Shown: positions 1-8,905 of the stretch, one piece after another | How the letters are laid out: each line of letters starts with the position of its first letter | How positions within the stretch are numbered: position 1 is the first letter of the stretch | Assembly (NCBI GenBank): GCA_964485515.1 | Contig: CAZALT010000025.1 | Span: 1-29,016, forward strand | Direction: 5' to 3' | Source: CAZALT01 sp964485515 | GTDB lineage: Bacteria; Actinomycetota; Acidimicrobiia; Acidimicrobiales; Acidimicrobilacustridaceae | DNA length: 29,016 nucleotides | Notes under the pieces: model-generated | Seen by the model: only the letters and a program-made list of their open reading frames with translations | Told to the model about the DNA's origin: nothing | The model's database searches: none | Translations under genes and position numbers: made by a program

Positions 1-1
1 C

Positions 2-2092
2 GGCGTCCGGTTCGAGGAGACCGGCATCGACTACCTCTACATCGACGAGGCTCATGCCTACAAGAACCGGCGGGTCGACTCGTCGATCGACGGCATCGCC
101 GGCAGCGGCTCGCAACGAGCCCAGGACCTCGACGCCAAGCTGTGGGCGCTGCGCCGAGTCCACGGTCCGAGGGTGGTCACGTTCGCCACAGCCACCCCGG
201 TTGCGAACTCGATGGCCGAGCTGTGGGTCATGCAGTCCTACCTGCACCCCGACCTGCTCGTCGAGGTCGACCTACGGGCCTTCGATTCGTGGGCCGCCAA
301 CTTCGGGCGCACGCACACCGCCCTCGAACTGGCCCCCGACGGGTCGAGCTACCGGATGCAGACCCGCTTCGCCCGGTTCCAGAACGTCCCTGAACTGCTC
401 ACCCTCTACCGCCAGGTCGCCGACGTGCGCACCACCGAAGACCTCGACCTGCCCACCCCGACGCTCGCCGGGGGCAAGCCCGAGACCGTGGTCGTCGAAC
501 CGTCCGACGCTCTGACCGACTATGTCGCCGAACTCGCCGGGCGAGCCGAACGCATCCGCAACCGGTCGGTCGACCCGGCCGAGGACAACATGCTGAAGGT
601 CACCGGCGACGGCCGCCGCGCCGCCCTCGACCTCCGACTTGTCGATCCCGACCACGAACCCGACGGCGGCAAGCTCACCGTCGCCGCGAGGCGCATCGCT
701 GAGATCCACCGCGCCACCCGCGACCACCACTACTGCGACGAGCACGGCCAGCTCACCATCCGCCCCGGAGCCCTCCAACTAGTGTTCTGCGACGTGTCCA
801 CCCCCGCTGGGGAGGGGTGGAACGCCTATGACGAACTGCGGGGCCTGCTCCTCGGCCGCGGGGTGCCCGCCGAGGCGATCAGCTACATGCAGCAGGCCAA
901 GACCGACGCGGCCAAGGCCAAGCTGTTCGCCGCCTGCCGTGACGGGTCGGTTGCTGTGCTCATCGGGTCCACCGAAACCATGGGTGTCGGCACCAACGTC
1001 CAAGCGAGAGCGATCGCGATGCACCACCTCGACGCCCCGTGGCGGCCAGCCGACATCGAACAGCGCGACGGCCGCATCCTGCGCCAGGGCAATCAGAACC
1101 CCGAGGTTCAGGTCATCCGCTACGTGACCGAGGGCAGCTTCGACACCTACATGTGGCAGACCCTCGAACGGAAGGCCGGCTTCATCGCCCAGGTCACCCG
1201 CGGCGACCTCCCCGACCGCGACGTCGACGACATCGGCGACCAAGCCCTCTCGTTCGCCGAGGTAAAGGCGCTCGCCACGGGCGCCCCCCTCGTGCTCGAG
1301 AAGGCCGGCATCGACGCGGACGTCGCCCGGCTCACCCGACTCGAACGCGCCCACCACGACGACCAGCACCGCCTGCGGCGCACCTTCGACACCGCCACCC
1401 AACGCGCGAACACCTCCGATCGGCGCGCCGAGCAGCTCGAGTCGGCGATCGACCGGCTCGTCGACACCCACGGCGACCGCTTCTCCATGACCGTCGACGG
1501 CCACACCCACGCCAAGCGCATGGACGCCGGCTCCGCGCTCAAGACCCTCCTTGGCCACCGCCTCGAACGAACCCCGCCCGAGACCACCACCCCGCTCGCC
1601 GAGGTCGGCACCGTCGCAGGCCTGACCGTTGCCGCCCAGACCACGACCGTGATCGACGATGAGGTCCGCCTCGTCATCGCTGACGCCCACATCGAGCACA
1701 CCTACAGCCGACGCGACTGGCACACCGCAGACCCGTCGACGATCGTCAACCGCCTCGAACGCCAACTCCAACGACTTCCCGAGACACTCGCCTCGATCCG
1801 AGCCGACGCCGAGACCGCACGCGCCGAAGCATTGAGGGCCGAGGCCCGCATCGGCCAACCCTGGGAGCACACCAGCGAGCTCTCCCGGCTCCGTCGCCGC
1901 CAGCAAGAGATCCACGAGGCCCTCGCCGCCACCGTCGAACCGACCCAGAAAGAGCCGGCATCTGCACCGGCCTCCCAGGTCCCCGATGTCGAGGTCGGTC
2001 CCGCCGCAGGTGCACGAATCGACCGCATCCGCCAGCAACTCGACGCCGTCGCCGCCCGTGACCCGTCGCCGTCGAACGGACGCTCCCTGTGA
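2..2092 (+). CDS. SNF2/DEAH-type helicase of an integrative or conjugative element, C-terminal 696 residues (5' end outside window)
   Basis: The reading frame is open from the first bases, so the N-terminus lies upstream. Visible helicase motifs are YIDEAHAYKN (motif II, near residue 17) and TFATATPVANS (motif III, near residue 60). The C-terminal RecA-like lobe carries VLIGSTETMGVGTNVQ and QRDGRILRQGNQN (motifs V and VI), which mark a superfamily 2 SNF2-like ATPase. A long charged, probably coiled-coil tail follows from about residue 440. Very large helicases of this kind, often with an N-terminal DNA methylase domain, are typical of conjugative plasmids and integrative elements; whether this one has the methylase half cannot be seen. 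Its job is probably element maintenance or anti-restriction (inference). It sits about 1.5 kb upstream of the BREX operon and is not coupled to it. Confidence 0.85.
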   Translation, partial: GVRFEETGIDYLYIDEAHAYKNRRVDSSIDGIAGSGSQRAQDLDAKLWALRRVHGPRVVTFATATPVANSMAELWVMQSYLHPDLLVEVDLRAFDSWAANFGRTHTALELAPDGSSYRMQTRFARFQNVPELLTLYRQVADVRTTEDLDLPTPTLAGGKPETVVVEPSDALTDYVAELAGRAERIRNRSVDPAEDNMLKVTGDGRRAALDLRLVDPDHEPDGGKLTVAARRIAEIHRATRDHHYCDEHGQLTIRPGALQLVFCDVSTPAGEGWNAYDELRGLLLGRGVPAEAISYMQQAKTDAAKAKLFAACRDGSVAVLIGSTETMGVGTNVQARAIAMHHLDAPWRPADIEQRDGRILRQGNQNPEVQVIRYVTEGSFDTYMWQTLERKAGFIAQVTRGDLPDRDVDDIGDQALSFAEVKALATGAPLVLEKAGIDADVARLTRLERAHHDDQHRLRRTFDTATQRANTSDRRAEQLESAIDRLVDTHGDRFSMTVDGHTHAKRMDAGSALKTLLGHRLERTPPETTTPLAEVGTVAGLTVAAQTTTVIDDEVRLVIADAHIEHTYSRRDWHTADPSTIVNRLERQLQRLPETLASIRADAETARAEALRAEARIGQPWEHTSELSRLRRRQQEIHEALAATVEPTQKEPASAPASQVPDVEVGPAAGARIDRIRQQLDAVAARDPSPSNGRSL

Positions 2093-2175
2093 TCCGGCGA
2101 CATGGATCGACGCGATTGGGGTAAATCTAGGTACAGCTTGTCGTCCCTCGCGCACGAAAGACGGCGGATGGGCCT

Positions 2176-2733
2176 ATGGAGCCTCCCTCGAACCCCGTCC
2201 CGATCGCGGCCGCCCTGGCGCCGCTCGACGAAACCCGCGCGCTCTACCTCACCGCTCTCCCGCAGGCGTCGCGCCCGTCGTTCCACCTGACCCACCCGTA
2301 CTTCGAGTTGGTCTACGCCCCCGCGCTCGGGCCATCCGCCACGCTCCTCGGTCGGTACCTCGGCCGGGTGCTTGCCACCCACGGCGACGAGAAGGTCCAG
2401 CTCTGTCCCTCAGCGCTGTCGTTAGAGCTCGGACTGCGGTCGAGCAGTGGGGACCCGCTCGGCGAGCGTTCGTTGCTCCGCCGCGCCATCGAACGTCTCG
2501 AGCACAATCGCATCGCCCGCTGGCTCGAACTCCAACACCTCGGGATGTGCACCGAGGTGCCACCGGTCAGCGACCGTGTCCGCGACAAGCTGCCCAAGGC
2601 CGCCCGCCGCGCACACGACCAGTTTGTCGGTGTGATCGATCTGCGCGACGGGCGCCCAGCGGCACCTACAGGTCCAGGCCCCGCGGTCGCCGGGCCGGCG
2701 GCAATGGCCCCTCGGGAGCCGGGGGCTCGATGA
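2176..2733 (+). CDS. Hypothetical protein, 185 aa, probable winged-helix-like mobile-element protein
   Basis: I do not recognise a named family with certainty. The middle of the protein (about residues 55-150) alternates basic helices and short hydrophobic segments, with LLRRAIERLEHNRIARWL followed by VPPVSDRVRDKLP. That layout resembles small winged-helix-type proteins common on actinobacterial integrative elements. The last 35 residues are Ala/Pro/Gly-rich and low complexity. The ATG lies 83 bases after the upstream helicase stop, with only a weak purine-rich stretch before it. The 3' end overlaps the 3' end of the convergent gene at 2666-3373 by 68 bases, so either the true C-terminus is shorter or both ends are flexible tails. 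DNA binding is an inference from shape only. Confidence 0.6.
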   Translation: MEPPSNPVPIAAALAPLDETRALYLTALPQASRPSFHLTHPYFELVYAPALGPSATLLGRYLGRVLATHGDEKVQLCPSALSLELGLRSSSGDPLGERSLLRRAIERLEHNRIARWLELQHLGMCTEVPPVSDRVRDKLPKAARRAHDQFVGVIDLRDGRPAAPTGPGPAVAGPAAMAPREPGAR

Positions 2734-3373
2734 CACAACCGTCGTCGTCGACGTCGTCCTCATCGATGTAGCGGTCCATCTCGTCCCACTCCTCCTGGGG
2801 CATCTCGTTCGCCAGGTCGTGGAGCAGGCCCGACGTGCGATGCGCCCGGTACACGAGTCCAGCGCCTGCTTGCTCCAGCGCGTCGAGGACCTCGTGGAAC
2901 TCGGGATCGAACTCCTTCTCGATCTCGAACGCTCGGCGCTGGTCGGACAGGATCCCGAGCGCGTTCACCCAGCGGGCGGTCGCCTCGGCCTCGTCCATCA
3001 GGTCCCGGGCGCTGGTGCGAACCTGCACGGCAAGCGACTCCGGCGGACGATCGTTGTGCCCGCCGTAGTGGTTGCGCGGCAGCTCGCAGCACCCCTCGCC
3101 ACTCCTCCCCGGATCGAGATCGATCGTCGACACGTCGCACACGATCAGCCAGTGCTCGACAGCCTCGGTCAACCGCACGAGGTCGCGAGCGGACTCGTAG
3201 AGATCATGCGCCCTGGTCGCGAAGTAGTGGCGATCGGGAGCAGCCTCGCCGGTGAGCGACCGCTGCATCCGTCCGAGGTAGTCGGCGCAGGTCTCGAGCC
3301 TGTCGGTGACGGCAGCACGGTGCGGACCCCAAGGGTCCTCGGGAAACGGAAGGGGCAGTTCGGCAGTAGACAT
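2666..3373 (-). CDS. Hypothetical protein, 235 aa, acidic C-terminus
   Basis: No family is recognised. The protein is largely helical, with a Cys pair (GEGCCELPRNHYGG) near residues 93-106. A strongly acidic stretch (MDRYIDEDDVDDDG) lies near residue 205, followed by a Pro-rich tail. The start is well supported: the ATG is preceded at five bases by AGGAGG (complement of 3378-3383). That Shine-Dalgarno sequence lies inside an 8-bp inverted repeat (3380-3400), so translation or transcription may be controlled there. The gene is convergent with the 2176-2733 gene and divergent from the BREX operon, sharing a 211-base intergenic region with brxE. A regulator or accessory protein of the element is possible, but nothing in the sequence shows it. 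Confidence 0.65.
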   Translation of the reverse strand: MSTAELPLPFPEDPWGPHRAAVTDRLETCADYLGRMQRSLTGEAAPDRHYFATRAHDLYESARDLVRLTEAVEHWLIVCDVSTIDLDPGRSGEGCCELPRNHYGGHNDRPPESLAVQVRTSARDLMDEAEATARWVNALGILSDQRRAFEIEKEFDPEFHEVLDALEQAGAGLVYRAHRTSGLLHDLANEMPQEEWDEMDRYIDEDDVDDDGCVIEPPAPEGPLPPARRPRGLDL

Positions 3374-3379
3374 CGGGCC

Positions 3380-3400
3380 TCCTGGTCCGGCCGACCAGGA
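3380..3400. promoter_or_regulatory. 8-bp perfect inverted repeat overlapping the RBS of the 2666-3373 gene
   Basis: TCCTGGTC (3380-3387), a five-base spacer CGGCC, then GACCAGGA (3393-3400) is a perfect inverted repeat. It includes part of the AGGAGG ribosome binding site used by the minus-strand gene that starts at 3373. It could be a dimeric repressor operator, or an mRNA hairpin that hides the ribosome binding site. The repeat is read directly; the function is inferred. Confidence 0.5.
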
Positions 3401-3584
3401 TGGCCGGCTCGACCCACTAAGCCGCCGAGGAGGTCAGATCTCGCGTCTCGGCTGTGGAACCCGCCGTGCCTGTCACACACCGCGCGTACTCTCGTTCGCT
3501 GGGTAGGCCTGGGCGGTAGGCTCCCGCCGAGTCGGTCCCCGCCCTGCTCTAGCCTCTGAGGGCTGTGTCGAGGAGAGGATCGAG
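3401..3584 (+). promoter_or_regulatory. Intergenic region upstream of the BREX operon, presumed promoter
   Basis: This is the only non-coding gap ahead of eight overlapping genes, so the operon promoter should lie here. A weak sigma-A-like pair, TTCGCT (3495-3500) and TAGGCT (3517-3522) with 16-base spacing, is the best candidate I can see; neither box is a good consensus match. A purine-rich ribosome binding site, AGGAGAGGA (3571-3579), precedes the brxE ATG at 3585. The region is shared with the divergent gene starting at 3373. Confidence 0.35.
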
Positions 3585-4130
3585 ATGTCAAGCAACGCCG
3601 GACTTCAAGGGACGACTGAGACGATCATCCGCGCGGTCTTGCTTGTCGCACGACTCGGCGAGGCAGACCGCCGGGGATGGTGGGGAACTCGCTCGTTCGG
3701 TGCAGCAGGCCGCGTTGTGCTTGGGCAGCGCGTTCCGCGCACCTGGCGTATGGCCGCCGCAGAACTCGACATCACGAGCGCCCAGAACCGCCACGACGAG
3801 GTCATCGATCGACGAAATGCGGTCCACCTCTTCAGCGACAATTGGCCGATCCGGCTTTGGACGAGCGCGTGGGTCGCTGAGCAGAAGACCGAGGACCCGC
3901 CCGACTCGTTGTTCGAGCTGCTTGAGACGATCTCGACTGACGAGATCATCGACCGCCTTCGCGGCCCGAACCTGAACACCCCCATCGCGGGAACAGCGGT
4001 GCGGATCGGCGACGTCAACCGGGCAGCATTCGAGTCACCCGAAGAGCTGGCAACGAGCGCCTTGCTGCTCGCGGCCGCCTACGCAGAGATGGGCGACTTC
4101 ACCGTTCCGTACCTCGAGGTGACTGGGTGA
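3585..4130 (+). CDS. brxE: BrxE family protein
   Basis: This 181-residue protein is the first gene of the BREX operon. The pattern VARLGEADRRGWWG (about residues 21-34), then PRTWRMAAAELD and a following RHDE-type segment, matches what I remember of the BrxE family, a small protein of unknown biochemical role defined in type 6 BREX. Its position immediately before brxA also matches the type 6 order brxE-brxA-brxB-brxC. The start is an ATG with a strong AGGAG-type ribosome binding site. The stop overlaps the brxA GTG by four bases, so the two are probably translationally coupled. Finding BrxE with BrxL, instead of with BrxD and BrxHI, is unusual. No catalytic motif is visible. Confidence 0.72.
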   Translation: MSSNAGLQGTTETIIRAVLLVARLGEADRRGWWGTRSFGAAGRVVLGQRVPRTWRMAAAELDITSAQNRHDEVIDRRNAVHLFSDNWPIRLWTSAWVAEQKTEDPPDSLFELLETISTDEIIDRLRGPNLNTPIAGTAVRIGDVNRAAFESPEELATSALLLAAAYAEMGDFTVPYLEVTG

Positions 4131-4894
4131 GCACACTCAGCTCGAACATCGTGAAGGGCGGAGCGCTCATCGAGGACACCGCACGATTCGTCGAGGTATG
4201 GGACGAATCCCTAGGCGGCGAGGAAGTCCTCGACCTGGTCGTACACGACAACGTCCTCGGACTGCCGACCCAGTCCAGGGCGTCCGCAGTAGCGACCTAC
4301 GTGCTGCGTCCACGGTTCGTCACCCCGGGCCCGGACGTACCAGTCGCCCTACGGGCCATCCTCACCGACAGGGCTGCCTTCGTCGACGCCTGCTACTACG
4401 AGGCGACCAGAGCCGATGCGCTGCTCGGAAGGTTCGCTGAGGAGGCGATCTTCGACTGGCACGAGTCCGGCCGACTCGTCGTCGATGTCGACCTCGTCGA
4501 GTTGTGGCTCGACGGCCTGGCGGCTGCCGGCGACGTGGCGACCTGGTCGTCGTCACTCAAGCGCCGGGTAGCCCAAGGTCTCGTCGCCACGCTCCGAGAT
4601 TTCGGTCGGCTCGACGGCGCGAACAAGTCACCTCGAAAGGAGATCGCCCGGCCCGGCATCTCGACGGGTGGCTTCGGCTACACCGCCTATCGGCTTCACC
4701 AACAGGGCGAGTCCGGCCGGGGCATCCTCAGCTCAGCTGTATGGCGGCGATGGCTTCTCGATGAGAAGCGCGTCGACGAGATGATGAACCGACTCGCCTC
4801 GCTTGGGGTCGTCTTCTATTCCGTGGCCGGCTCGACTCTTCGCATCGACTGGCGAGTCGACTCCCTGGTGGAGGTGGCCCGTGCCGCTGCCTGA
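4127..4894 (+). CDS. brxA: BrxA, BREX protein (DUF1819)
   Basis: This 255-residue protein starts with SSNIVKGGALIEDTARFVEVW (residues 5-25 region), the characteristic opening of the DUF1819/BrxA family, which is usually 200-260 residues long. Members are helical and have been associated with DNA binding; BrxA is a conserved component of type 1, 3, 5 and 6 BREX. There is no signal peptide or clear membrane segment, although older annotation calls the family an inner membrane protein. The GTG start at 4127 sits in a GTGA overlap with the brxE stop. The brxB start lies inside its last 14 bases. Confidence 0.88.
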   Translation: MSTLSSNIVKGGALIEDTARFVEVWDESLGGEEVLDLVVHDNVLGLPTQSRASAVATYVLRPRFVTPGPDVPVALRAILTDRAAFVDACYYEATRADALLGRFAEEAIFDWHESGRLVVDVDLVELWLDGLAAAGDVATWSSSLKRRVAQGLVATLRDFGRLDGANKSPRKEIARPGISTGGFGYTAYRLHQQGESGRGILSSAVWRRWLLDEKRVDEMMNRLASLGVVFYSVAGSTLRIDWRVDSLVEVARAAA

Positions 4895-5453
4895 CGCGTT
4901 AGCCGACATCGCTGATCGCATCGTCGGGTTCTACGACCGACGCTCAACACCGCCGTTTCTCGTCTACCAGTACGAGCCGTCCGACGAGTACGCGGTGCGC
5001 AAGGAGCTCTTTGAGCTCAAGCGCTGGCTGAACGCCAAGCACGACATCGGCTGTCAGACGATCTCCCTGGCCGAGGTCTTCTGGGAGGCCCTAGAGGAGC
5101 ACGGCCAGCTCGACATGGTCATCGAGGCGGAGCAGGCCGGCGCGTACGCGGACGCGCAGCTCGCCGTCCGTCAGGTGCTGGCGAGCCCGCCTACCTTGGC
5201 CGACCGGATCGTCGGGCGTGTCGCCGAGCGAGGCGACGAACGCGAGGCGATCTTCTTGTACCGCGCTGGGGCGCTGTACCCGGCCCATCGCACCAGCCCG
5301 CTGCTGGACGTCCTTAAGGACAAGGTCGACCGACCGGTGACCATGCTCTATCCGGGGCGGATCGTCGGCGACTACGGGCTGAGCTTCATGGGCAAAGCTG
5401 AGCCCGCCTACGGATACCGAGCGCTCATCGTTCCTCGCGGGGGAAGGAAGTAA
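4881..5453 (+). CDS. brxB: BrxB, BREX protein (DUF1788)
   Basis: This is a 190-residue protein of the DUF1788/BrxB family. Supporting segments are FYDRRSTPPFLVYQYEPSDE near the N-terminus, RAGALYPAHRTSPLLDVL in the middle, and the terminal block VTMLYPGRI...LSFMG...YGYRALIV, all typical of BrxB. Its molecular role is unknown, but it always sits between brxA and brxC. I chose the GTG at 4881 because GGAGG (4870-4874 region) lies about seven bases upstream and because this start gives the usual family length; a longer in-frame ATG at 4803 would extend it deep into brxA. The stop TAA shares its last base with the brxC ATG. Confidence 0.88.
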   Translation: MPLPDALADIADRIVGFYDRRSTPPFLVYQYEPSDEYAVRKELFELKRWLNAKHDIGCQTISLAEVFWEALEEHGQLDMVIEAEQAGAYADAQLAVRQVLASPPTLADRIVGRVAERGDEREAIFLYRAGALYPAHRTSPLLDVLKDKVDRPVTMLYPGRIVGDYGLSFMGKAEPAYGYRALIVPRGGRK

Positions 5454-8400
5454 TGCACATCAAGGAGTTGTTCAGTCGCGAGATCGAGCGCGACATCAAG
5501 GAGGTCATCAAAGTCGATGACCGACACTCGGTGTTTAGCGAGGTCGAGGAGTACGTCCCGACCGCCCACATCACGTCCGAGCTGATCGAGACGCTCGAGG
5601 TGTACCAGGACACGATCAACAACCCGAGCGAAGAGATCAACATCTGGGTCAGCGGCTTCTTCGGCTCCGGTAAGTCGTCGTTCGCCAAGGTGCTCGGCTA
5701 CCTCCTTGCCAACCCGGAGGTCGACGGCACAACGGTCGCCGATCGCTTCTTCGAGCTGAACGAGATCCCCCGCGCCGCGGCCCTCCTCATCACCATCCAC
5801 ACCGCGGCACCGACCGAGACCGTGCTGCTCGACCTGAACACCTCGCCGAACGTGCTCCAAGAGGGCGAGCCAATCGTCCTCCCGGTGTACCGGACGTTGC
5901 TGGCCGAGTTCGGCTATAGCCGAGACGTCGTGTTGGCGGAGCTGGAGTTCGAACTCGAGGGCAAGGGCACGCTCGATGAGTTCGAAGCGAAGTACGAGGA
6001 GATCTTCGAGACGGCGTGGGAGACCCAGCGGGACGTCATAACCGCCAAGAACCGGGCAAGCCGAATCCTCCACGAGCTTGACAGCAAGACCTTTCCTGTA
6101 GCCGACTCCTGGTCCAATGTCGCTGAGCCGCCACCGATCACGGCGAAGTGGTTTGCCGCCCGGGTGCTGGAGCTGCTCCGTCGGCGCCGGCCGGGGAAGA
6201 AACGTCTAGTGCTCGTCGTCGACGAGGTGGGCCAATATGTGTCCCGCTCCACCGACCGCATGCGCCACCTCCAGGGCCTCGCCGAGGAGTGCCAGAAGAC
6301 CAAGGGCCGGCTCTGGCTCGTCGCCACCTCCCAGGAGAAGCTGACCGACGTCGTCGACAGCCTCGAGGGCAAGCAGACTGAGCTGGCCAAGGCCCAGGAC
6401 CGCTTCCCGATTCGCGTCGATCTGCTGCCGTCCGACATCGACGAGGTCACCGGCAAGCGCGTCCTCGATAAGACCGCTGCCGGTGCCGCCAAGATCCGTG
6501 AGCTGCTCGATGCCGATCGCAACAAGCTGACCACGTCTGTGACGCTCCAGTCCGACCGGCACAGTGCCTTCACTGACGACGACTTCGTGCGCCTCTACCC
6601 GCTGGTTCCCTACCAGCTTCAGGTGCTCATCGACGCGGTGTCGGCGCGCCGGGCCCAGGGCGGGGCACCACAGACGATGGGCGGATCGAACCGAACCCTC
6701 ATCAGGCATGCCCAACAGCTCGTCAGCAACCCGACCGTTGGTCTCGCCGACGACACCGTCGGTGCGCTGGTAACGCTCGACCGTTCCTACGTGCTCCTCG
6801 AGGACGTCATCCCCACAGCGTGGCGCCACGAGGTCGACCAGGTGGCCTCTAAACACGGAGACACCAGCCTCGAGGCGAAGATCATGAGGGTGGTTGCCCT
6901 CTGTGCCGACGTCCCTGGCCTCGCCCTCACTGCCCGGAACCTGGCGGTCGTCTTGCATCCCACGATGTCGGCCGACCCCATTGAGTCCGACGTCAGAGCG
7001 GCCCTCGACCACCTCGTGGCCGAGGATCGAGTGCGCGAGACCGACGACGGCTACCGCCTCCAGAGCCCCGAGCAGAAGGACTGGGAGAAGACCCGTCGGG
7101 GCATCGACATGAAGCCCGGTGATGCTGTCCGCCTCCGCAAGCGGATCCTGAAGGACGCGCTCGGATCACTCACTGTGACGAAGGGCCGCACGTTCAAGGT
7201 CGAGCTCCACGCTGAGCGAGAGAAGATGAGCGACGGCGACATCACCCTCGACCTGCGCGACGACGCAGACGTCGACGGGCTGCGCCAGACCTCCCGATCA
7301 GAGGACGCCAAGCAGCGGATCTTCTGGGCCTACACCACGGCCGACGACACGTGGGACGCGCTCACCGAGTTGCACCGCAGCACCGAGTTGATCGACCGCT
7401 ACGACAACGCCGGGCAGTCCGACGCCCAGCGAGTGCTTCTCGCCGAGGAGCGAAAGCGGCGTGACCGAGCGCTCAAGACCGCCGAGCAGCTGCTCGCTCG
7501 CAACATCACAAGCGGTATCACGATCTTCGACGGCAACACCGACGACCCGCCGAGCGGCGAGCTGCGAGCCGCCGCTGATCGCCTCGTGACCAGCCTCTTG
7601 GGCAAGATCTACCCGAACCTGGACACGTTCGCTGGGGCCTACAAGAAGGCCGAGGTCCTCCAGATCCTCCAGGCCGACACCCTCGACGGGCTCCCCGACC
7701 ACTTCGGGCCCGAAGGATTGGCGTTGTTCAAAGTCGTCGCGTCGGGCCGGGAGCTCATCACCGATGGTGGCCCGATTGGCGCCGTCGTCTCCTACATTGC
7801 CGCGCGCAAGCAGTACGGCGAAGACCAGAACGGCGGCCAACTCGAACGGCACTTCGGCGGCCCGCCCTACGGCGCTCCGGTCGAGGCGCTGCAGGCGACA
7901 CTCGCCGGCGCGATGCGAGCAGGCCTCATTGAGGTCGTCTCCCAGGCGGCGCGAATCACGTCCGCCACCGATCGCCGCCTCGAACAGGTCTTCGGCAACA
8001 TCCCCAAGTTCCGCGCCGCGTCCTTCAAACCCGCCGAAGACACCGGGCCGTCGCTCGAAGTCCGCGCCGAGGTCAGCGAATGGCTCGCCACCGTCACCGG
8101 CGAAGCCCACTCGCTCGACCTCCAGGGGCTCGCCTTTGCCGGCCGCGCCACGTTCGGTGGGCTCCGCCAGCCGTGCACCGAAGCACGGTCGACCCTTACC
8201 GGAGCCGGGCTCGCCGTTCCAGAAGTGCTCATCACCATGGACGAGCTTCTCGGGCGCGTGATGAGCACTGACGACGAGCTGGTCGTGGCCACGCTCCACG
8301 AGCGCCGAGCTGACCTCGCTGACGGCCGCCAGGCGGTCACCGATATTGCCAGCCTCGTCAACGATCAGATCGACACCCTCCGTGCCGCGAAGGCTGCAGT

Positions 8401-8905
8401 CTCCACTGCCGGACAGCTCTCGGACGACGACGCGCCGAGCTGGGCGCGAGAGCTCCAGGAGCTTCTCGATCGAGCCCGGTACGCCGACGACCTCGCCCGC
8501 ATCAGGTCGGTCACCACCAAGGTGGAGGCGGCCGCCGAGAAGGAAGAGAACGACCTTCGGGTAACGATCACGTCACAGGTCGAGGCAGCCGTCGGGGCGC
8601 TGCGATCCCGGTACCCCATGATCGACAATGACACGTTCGCCGAGGCGACCAACGTTCTCAAGTCTCTGCCCGTCACGAGCGATCTTGCTCTTCTGCGGGC
8701 CAACGCCGACGCCGTCTCGGGGGTCGTGCAGAAAGTCGCCGAGAACTTCGACGTGCTCTCCACAACCAAGGAGGTCCGTCACGTGCGAGTGAGCGATATC
8801 TGGGGTGGCCCGATCACCGCCGACAACCTCACGACCGCTCTCGAACGAATTCGCGAGCGCGTCCTCGCCGAACTCGATGACGACACCGAAGTTCGGTTCC
8901 GGTGA
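5453..8905 (+). CDS. brxC: BrxC, BREX P-loop ATPase
   Basis: This 1150-residue P-loop ATPase has the size normal for BrxC/PglY. The N-terminal Walker A is GFFGSGKSS (G68-S76, catalytic Lys74), and the Walker B is LVLVVDEVGQ with D257-E258. The rest is helical and rich in charged residues, with a coiled-coil-like region around residues 950-1060. BrxC is essential for BREX defence and is thought to work with BrxB, PglX and PglZ in a large complex; its exact mechanical role is unsettled. The ATG at 5453 overlaps the brxB stop by one base and is preceded by a GGAAGG ribosome binding site. The stop overlaps the first pglX by four bases (GTGA). Confidence 0.93.
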   Translation: MHIKELFSREIERDIKEVIKVDDRHSVFSEVEEYVPTAHITSELIETLEVYQDTINNPSEEINIWVSGFFGSGKSSFAKVLGYLLANPEVDGTTVADRFFELNEIPRAAALLITIHTAAPTETVLLDLNTSPNVLQEGEPIVLPVYRTLLAEFGYSRDVVLAELEFELEGKGTLDEFEAKYEEIFETAWETQRDVITAKNRASRILHELDSKTFPVADSWSNVAEPPPITAKWFAARVLELLRRRRPGKKRLVLVVDEVGQYVSRSTDRMRHLQGLAEECQKTKGRLWLVATSQEKLTDVVDSLEGKQTELAKAQDRFPIRVDLLPSDIDEVTGKRVLDKTAAGAAKIRELLDADRNKLTTSVTLQSDRHSAFTDDDFVRLYPLVPYQLQVLIDAVSARRAQGGAPQTMGGSNRTLIRHAQQLVSNPTVGLADDTVGALVTLDRSYVLLEDVIPTAWRHEVDQVASKHGDTSLEAKIMRVVALCADVPGLALTARNLAVVLHPTMSADPIESDVRAALDHLVAEDRVRETDDGYRLQSPEQKDWEKTRRGIDMKPGDAVRLRKRILKDALGSLTVTKGRTFKVELHAEREKMSDGDITLDLRDDADVDGLRQTSRSEDAKQRIFWAYTTADDTWDALTELHRSTELIDRYDNAGQSDAQRVLLAEERKRRDRALKTAEQLLARNITSGITIFDGNTDDPPSGELRAAADRLVTSLLGKIYPNLDTFAGAYKKAEVLQILQADTLDGLPDHFGPEGLALFKVVASGRELITDGGPIGAVVSYIAARKQYGEDQNGGQLERHFGGPPYGAPVEALQATLAGAMRAGLIEVVSQAARITSATDRRLEQVFGNIPKFRAASFKPAEDTGPSLEVRAEVSEWLATVTGEAHSLDLQGLAFAGRATFGGLRQPCTEARSTLTGAGLAVPEVLITMDELLGRVMSTDDELVVATLHERRADLADGRQAVTDIASLVNDQIDTLRAAKAAVSTAGQLSDDDAPSWARELQELLDRARYADDLARIRSVTTKVEAAAEKEENDLRVTITSQVEAAVGALRSRYPMIDNDTFAEATNVLKSLPVTSDLALLRANADAVSGVVQKVAENFDVLSTTKEVRHVRVSDIWGGPITADNLTTALERIRERVLAELDDDTEVRFR

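Noticed and set aside
779..2155. Minus-strand open frame of 458 codons opposite the first helicase
   Set aside because: The antisense reading is low complexity and the plus strand has helicase motifs V and VI here.
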